DNA from: an uncultured Bacillota bacterium | GTDB lineage: Bacteria > Bacillota > Clostridia > Lachnospirales > Lachnospiraceae | Direction of reading: 5' to 3' | DNA: 9,763 nt | Assembly (NCBI GenBank): GCA_958352855.1 | Contig: CATWQE010000092.1 | Coordinates: 1-9,763, forward strand | In this document: positions 6,836 to 9,763 of the stretch, piece after piece | Layout: each line of letters starts with the position of its first letter | Position numbering within the stretch: position 1 is the stretch's first letter | Notes under the pieces: generated by a model | Told to the model about the DNA's origin: nothing | The model's input: the letters and a program-made list of their open reading frames with translations, nothing else | Databases searched by the model: none | Position numbers and translations under genes: made by a program

Positions 6836-6837
6836 GG
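6831..6837 (+). promoter_or_regulatory. Ribosome binding site deciding the start of the PIN-like gene
   Basis: AGTGAGG overlaps the TGA of the protease gene. The ATG at 6840 is only 2 bases away, while the in-frame ATG two codons later at 6846 is 8 bases away, so 6846 is the preferred start. The overlap suggests reinitiation by ribosomes finishing the protease gene. Confidence 0.65.
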
Positions 6838-6845
6838 TAATGCCT

Positions 6846-7652
6846 ATGGAAGCAGATAAAAAATATGCCCTACTGGATACGGACTTTTTATATAAATCGC
6901 ATTTAGCAAGAAAGGACAAGAATCACACTTTAACAGACTTGGTCATAGAGTTTTCAGATTATGAGTTTTTCTGTCATCAAATGATTAAAGAGGAATTGAC
7001 CAGACATGAAATAACTCCTAATCCAAATCCATGGCTTGAAAATAAAATTCAGATGGAACGCGTAAAATTATATTCAGACCACGATATAGTAACAGAACTT
7101 GGAACATTATACGGAACATCGGCAACAAGCATGTATCTAACTTTGCTACAAACAAGCTGCGATATATTTCATGCTGGTTTTTTTGAGCGTTACTATGGCA
7201 CAATCAGAGATATGGAGCATCTGGAAGATGTTGAAACATTCCTCACAGAATTAAAAAAATGTGATGATAGTGTTCCGGTGAAAAATGGGCTGGGAGAAAA
7301 AAAGACTTATGTACTAATTCAAATGATGGAGGTTATGCATAGTAATCAAGTATATGTATTCTGTTCTGATGATTTCAGAGCAAGGCAAAGTATTGCCAGT
7401 TTAACTGCGCCGATTCATTGTATTAGTATTTTAGGTGTTTTCTACACATTAATGAAAAAAGGGCATAAAAAATCTGAGATGCAGGAATATTACAATAGCT
7501 TAAATGCATTTTTAAAGAACCAAACCGCGTATCGGGTTTGGTCGGAATCAGGACATCAACGTATAAGAATACCTATTCAGCAGATTTTTGATGATTTATA
7601 TGATGGAAGATTTCAAATGTTAAGAAATGGAGATTTGCAATACATAAAGTAA
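6846..7652 (+). CDS. Uncharacterised PIN-like nuclease candidate, third gene of the Xre-ImmA cassette
   Basis: I do not recognise a named family, but this 268-residue protein carries the spaced acidic residues of a PIN-like ribonuclease. There is a first strand ending in Asp11/Asp13 (YALLDTDFLY), a helix with Glu49-Glu50 (MIKEELTRHE), a GLGEKKTYVLIQMM helix with Glu151, and a strand VYVFCSDDFRAR with Asp175-Asp176. The last two segments closely follow the GE...A..LA then DD-x-x-AR pattern of PIN toxins. A long helical insert (about 57-145) lies between the first and second halves, making it larger than small VapC-type PIN proteins. No signal peptide or membrane helix is seen. As the last gene after a repressor and a protease it is the likely effector. 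The fold is inferred from motifs; alternatives are a catalytically dead PIN-like regulator or an unrelated helical protein. Confidence 0.7.
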   Translation: MEADKKYALLDTDFLYKSHLARKDKNHTLTDLVIEFSDYEFFCHQMIKEELTRHEITPNPNPWLENKIQMERVKLYSDHDIVTELGTLYGTSATSMYLTLLQTSCDIFHAGFFERYYGTIRDMEHLEDVETFLTELKKCDDSVPVKNGLGEKKTYVLIQMMEVMHSNQVYVFCSDDFRARQSIASLTAPIHCISILGVFYTLMKKGHKKSEMQEYYNSLNAFLKNQTAYRVWSESGHQRIRIPIQQIFDDLYDGRFQMLRNGDLQYIK

Positions 7653-7715
7653 TAAACATAAAAGGTGCGGCTACCTTCCTTCTTGGAAATGCAAGCCGCG
7701 CCTTCTATGTTTATT
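7651..7715. terminator. Bidirectional terminator between convergent genes
   Basis: Arms at 7651-7672 and 7694-7715 pair over 22 positions, with 20 Watson-Crick pairs, one wobble and one mismatch, around a 21-base loop. A GC-rich core (GTGCGGCT with AGCCGCGC) is flanked by A/T-rich ends that give a U-rich 3' side on both strands. It lies between the PIN-like gene and the convergent aminotransferase gene, so it probably ends both transcripts. Confidence 0.85.
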
Positions 7716-7717
7716 CT

Positions 7718-9190
7718 TTATTGATGATAATAGCTCAGGAAATCTCCCAGTTTTTCCATGGATTCTTTTAACACTTCAATTCTTGGAAGATACACAATTC
7801 GGAAGTGGTCTGGTTCTTTCCAGTTAAATCCACCCCCATGTACCACCAAAATCTTCTTATCCCGCAACAAATCCAAAGCAAAACGCTCATCATCCACCAA
7901 ATTGAACTTTTTCTTATCCAGTTTAGGGAAAATATAGAACGCCGCCTTAGGTTTCACCACACTAATCCCAGGAATGTCCTTCAGGGCATTGTAAATATAT
8001 TCCCTCTGTTCATAAATACGTCCGCCTGGCACAATGTAATCATTGACGCTTTGATGCCCCCCAAGCGCCGTCTGCACAATAGACTGCGCAGGAACATTAG
8101 AGCAAAGACGCATATTAGAAAGCATTTTCAGACCTTCAATATAATCCTGGGCAATTCGCTTATTGCCGCTTAAAATCATCCAGCCAATGCGGAACCCGGC
8201 AATCATATGAGACTTGGACAGTCCGCTGAAGGTAACACAGAAAACATCCGGAGCCAGGGATGCAATAGACACATGCTGTTCCCCATCCATAACCAAACGG
8301 TCATAAATCTCATCAGAGAAAATAATCAGTTGATGTTCCCTTGCAATATCCACAATCTGCTGCAGCACTTCTTTTGGATACAAAGCCCCTGTAGGATTGT
8401 TAGGATTAATAATAACAATAGCTTTGGTACGGTCATTGATTTTCTTTTTAATATCCTCCATATCAGGATACCAATCTGATTGCTCATCACAAATATAATG
8501 AACTGCCTTTCCTCCTGCCAAAGTCGCGCAGGCAGTCCACAAAGGATAGTCTGGTGAAGGAATCAAAATTTCATCGCCATCATCTAAAAGCGCAGACATA
8601 CACAGATTAATCAGCTCACTGACACCATTACCTGTATAAATATCTTCAATGGAAACATTTGGAATCTTCCGAAGCTGGGCATACTGCATAATTGCTTTTC
8701 TGGCTGAGAACAACCCCTTGGCAGGAGAGTAGCCCTGACATTCCGTAAGCTGCTGGCGCATATCATAAATTACCTCATCTGGTGTACGAAATCCAAAAGG
8801 CGCCGGATTTCCAATGTTCAATTTCAATACCTGAGTGCCGGCTGCTGCCATACGCTCTGCCTCATCCACCACAGGCCCCCTTACATCATATAAAACATTA
8901 TCCAGCTTAGAAGATTTCTTAAATGTACGCATTTCTTTTCCTCCTGCATTCTCATTTTCTATAGGAGACGGTTCCTCTCCTGACAGCCACGCATCCTCCA
9001 CCTCCAGGGTTTGTGCCAGGAAGTGCAGGATATCTGTCCTTGGAAGGGTTTTGCCGCTTACATACTGACTCATGTGGCTTTTTCCAAGCTTCACACCCTG
9101 TTCAGCGGCAATCCGAATGATATCTATCTGTTTAAAGCCCTTACCCTCCATGGACTGTTTCAGGCGGTCTGCAAACTGTTCCTTCGCCAT
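7718..9190 (-). CDS. alaA: AlaA-type alanine aminotransferase with N-terminal Xre domain
   Basis: This enzyme should exchange the amino group between glutamate/2-oxoglutarate and pyruvate/alanine using pyridoxal phosphate. Residues from about 90 on match E. coli AlaA closely. They include KLNIGNPAPFGF at 123-134, GNGVSELI at 187-194, DYPLWTA at 214-220, NPNNPTGA at 262-269, SDEIYD at 292-297, the pyridoxal phosphate lysine Lys326 in FSGLSKSHM, Arg334, and the substrate-carboxylate Arg464 in HFRIVYLPR. The C-terminal LSYYHQ also matches. E. coli AlaA has no N-terminal extension, whereas here residues 1-70 form an Xre helix-turn-helix domain (core about 20-47) joined by an acidic linker. The ATG is 8 bases from GGAGG at 9199-9203. 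An internal start at Met87 would give a 404-residue enzyme-only form. The DNA-binding domain may let the protein control its own or other genes; that is inference. Confidence 0.93.
   Translation of the reverse strand: MAKEQFADRLKQSMEGKGFKQIDIIRIAAEQGVKLGKSHMSQYVSGKTLPRTDILHFLAQTLEVEDAWLSGEEPSPIENENAGGKEMRTFKKSSKLDNVLYDVRGPVVDEAERMAAAGTQVLKLNIGNPAPFGFRTPDEVIYDMRQQLTECQGYSPAKGLFSARKAIMQYAQLRKIPNVSIEDIYTGNGVSELINLCMSALLDDGDEILIPSPDYPLWTACATLAGGKAVHYICDEQSDWYPDMEDIKKKINDRTKAIVIINPNNPTGALYPKEVLQQIVDIAREHQLIIFSDEIYDRLVMDGEQHVSIASLAPDVFCVTFSGLSKSHMIAGFRIGWMILSGNKRIAQDYIEGLKMLSNMRLCSNVPAQSIVQTALGGHQSVNDYIVPGGRIYEQREYIYNALKDIPGISVVKPKAAFYIFPKLDKKKFNLVDDERFALDLLRDKKILVVHGGGFNWKEPDHFRIVYLPRIEVLKESMEKLGDFLSYYHQ
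8932..8945 (-). promoter_or_regulatory. Internal ribosome binding site and start for an enzyme-only AlaA
   Basis: On the minus strand AGGAGG (8945-8940) stands exactly 7 bases before an in-frame ATG (8932-8930, Met87). This ATG lies at the border between the DNA-binding domain plus linker and the aminotransferase domain, and the product would have 404 residues, about the size of free-standing AlaA. The linker residues AGGKE encode the site. Use in the cell is inferred. Confidence 0.6.
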
Positions 9191-9203
9191 ATGGCATACC
9201 TCC

Positions 9204-9308
9204 AGTTCAATTTAAGTTTTCTAAAGTATAGCACAGTCTTTATGTAAGTTCAATATTATTTTTACGAATATAAGAAGTTCAATTTGCATCTTACAGTTAC
9301 ATTGAACT
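9204..9308. repeat. Four AGTTCAAT octamers around the alaA promoter
   Basis: AGTTCAAT occurs on the plus strand at 9204-9211, 9247-9254 and 9276-9283, and inverted as ATTGAACT at 9301-9308. One copy overlaps the -35 box, one lies between the transcription start and the ribosome binding site, and two are upstream, the last two facing each other across 17 bp. This is a likely operator cluster, perhaps for the Xre domain of the protein encoded downstream. The copies are seen; the binder is inferred. Confidence 0.6.
9225..9253 (-). promoter_or_regulatory. Sigma-A promoter of the Xre-aminotransferase gene
   Basis: Minus-strand reading gives TTGAAC at 9253-9248, a 17-bp spacer and TATACT at 9230-9225. 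Transcription should start near 9218, leaving about 28 bases of leader that contain GGAGG at 9203-9199. The -35 lies within one copy of a repeated AGTTCAAT octamer. Confidence 0.78.
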
Positions 9309-9369
9309 CCTCGTTTTTATGTGAAAGAAATAACAAGTCAAAAACTTTTCTATTATTCAAAAAAACTAC

Positions 9370-9386
9370 AAATAGTAAAACTATTT
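9370..9386. repeat. Short inverted repeat upstream of nth
   Basis: AAATAGT (9370-9376) and ACTATTT (9380-9386) face each other across three A residues, 10 bp upstream of the -35 candidate of nth. It could be a small operator or only chance in AT-rich DNA. The rest of the 283-base divergent spacer holds the promoters and octamers listed separately and no gene that I can support. Confidence 0.35.
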
Positions 9387-9395
9387 CTACAAAAG

Positions 9396-9425
9396 GTGAC
9401 AAGTCGGGAGCACATATGGTATGAT
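9396..9425 (+). promoter_or_regulatory. Promoter candidate of nth
   Basis: GTGACA at 9396-9401 (five of six consensus bases), an 18-bp spacer and TATGAT at 9420-9425. Transcription should start near 9432, leaving about 42 bases of leader with TGGAGA at 9460-9465 before the ATG. Confidence 0.6.
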
Positions 9426-9473
9426 ATCCAATAAAGAATGATTACCCAAAATAAGAAAAATGGAGATAAAAGC

Positions 9474-9763
9474 ATGGAAACAAAAGAAAAATTAGCCTTG
9501 GAAATCATAGAGCGTCTGAAAAAAGAATATCCAGATGCCGGATGCACGCTGGATTATGACCACGCATGGAAGCTTCTGGTAAGCGTGCGTCTTGCAGCAC
9601 AGTGTACGGATGCCCGGGTAAATGTGGTAGTAGAGGACTTATATGCCAAATATCCAACAGTTGACGCCCTGGCAGATGCCACGCCGGAGGAGATTGAGGA
9701 AATTGTCCGCCCCTGTGGTCTTGGAAAAAGCAAAGCCAGAGATATCAGTGCCTGTATGAAGAT
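9474..9763 (+). CDS. nth: Endonuclease III (Nth), cut by the right window edge
   Basis: This is a base-excision repair glycosylase/AP lyase that removes oxidised pyrimidines. Only the first 96 residues are in the window. They match the Nth N-terminal domain: a helix to about residue 18, LLVSVRLAAQCTDARVN at 34-50 (the AQxTDxxVN region at the active-site cleft), ATPEEIEEIV at 69-78, and GLGKSKARDI at 82-91 leading toward the helix-hairpin-helix. The catalytic Lys and Asp and the four iron-sulfur cysteines would lie beyond the edge, so intactness cannot be judged. The ATG follows TGGAGA by 8 bases. The gene is divergent from the aminotransferase gene with 283 bases between them. Confidence 0.92.
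   Translation, partial: METKEKLALEIIERLKKEYPDAGCTLDYDHAWKLLVSVRLAAQCTDARVNVVVEDLYAKYPTVDALADATPEEIEEIVRPCGLGKSKARDISACMK

Noticed and set aside
7805..8173. Plus-strand open frame of 122 codons
   Set aside because: Antisense to the aminotransferase domain and without a ribosome binding site or promoter.
1..9763. CRISPR array, tRNA, rRNA, transposase or integrase
   Set aside because: No regularly spaced repeat-spacer pattern, cloverleaf, rRNA-like stretch or recombinase motif was seen on either strand.

Overview
The window looks like chromosome of a Gram-positive, low-to-moderate GC anaerobic clostridium, most likely a Lachnospiraceae member of the Blautia/Ruminococcus type. This rests on the strong GGAGG ribosome binding sites, sigma-A promoters with 17-18 bp spacers, the style of the AlaA and Nth proteins, and the mix of FtsX-type exporters, toxin-antitoxin genes and Lar genes. 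No rRNA, tRNA, CRISPR array, transposase or integrase is visible.

Layout. (1) Bases 1-2520, minus strand: an ABC exporter operon, ATPase then FtsX-like permease, joined by a one-base TGATG overlap. The permease runs off the left edge. A promoter candidate with tandem GTGACA repeats lies at 2554-2586. (2) Bases 2601-3172, minus strand: a DinJ/YafQ-type toxin-antitoxin pair with its own promoter. (3) Bases 3297-5574, plus strand: a promoter, a NUDIX hydrolase, larB and the LarC1 part of larC in one overlapping operon, closed by a 17-bp hairpin. larB and larC belong to nickel-pincer nucleotide (NPN) cofactor synthesis. The C-terminal LarC2 part and larE are not here. (4) Bases 5558-7715, plus strand: a tight three-gene cassette of an Xre-type DNA-binding protein, an ImmA/IrrE-like zinc metallopeptidase and a protein with the acidic-residue pattern of a PIN-like nuclease. 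Its promoter uses the 3' arm of the preceding hairpin as its -35 element, and a second hairpin ends it. It is visibly more AT-rich than the lar genes and is the best candidate for an undescribed toxin-antitoxin or defence-like system. (5) Bases 7718-9190, minus strand: an AlaA-type alanine aminotransferase with an N-terminal Xre helix-turn-helix domain and a near-ideal internal ribosome binding site exactly at the domain border. Four copies of an AGTTCAAT octamer surround its promoter. (6) From 9474, plus strand: the start of nth (endonuclease III), divergent from alaA.

How the parts work together. The NUDIX-larB-larC genes are translationally coupled and should be made together. The Xre-protease-PIN cassette suggests a repressor or antitoxin, a protease that may remove it on a signal, and a nuclease effector; that model is inference from family knowledge and gene order. 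The alaA gene may encode two proteins: a full-length DNA-binding aminotransferase that could sense substrate or cofactor and control its own promoter, and a short enzyme-only form.
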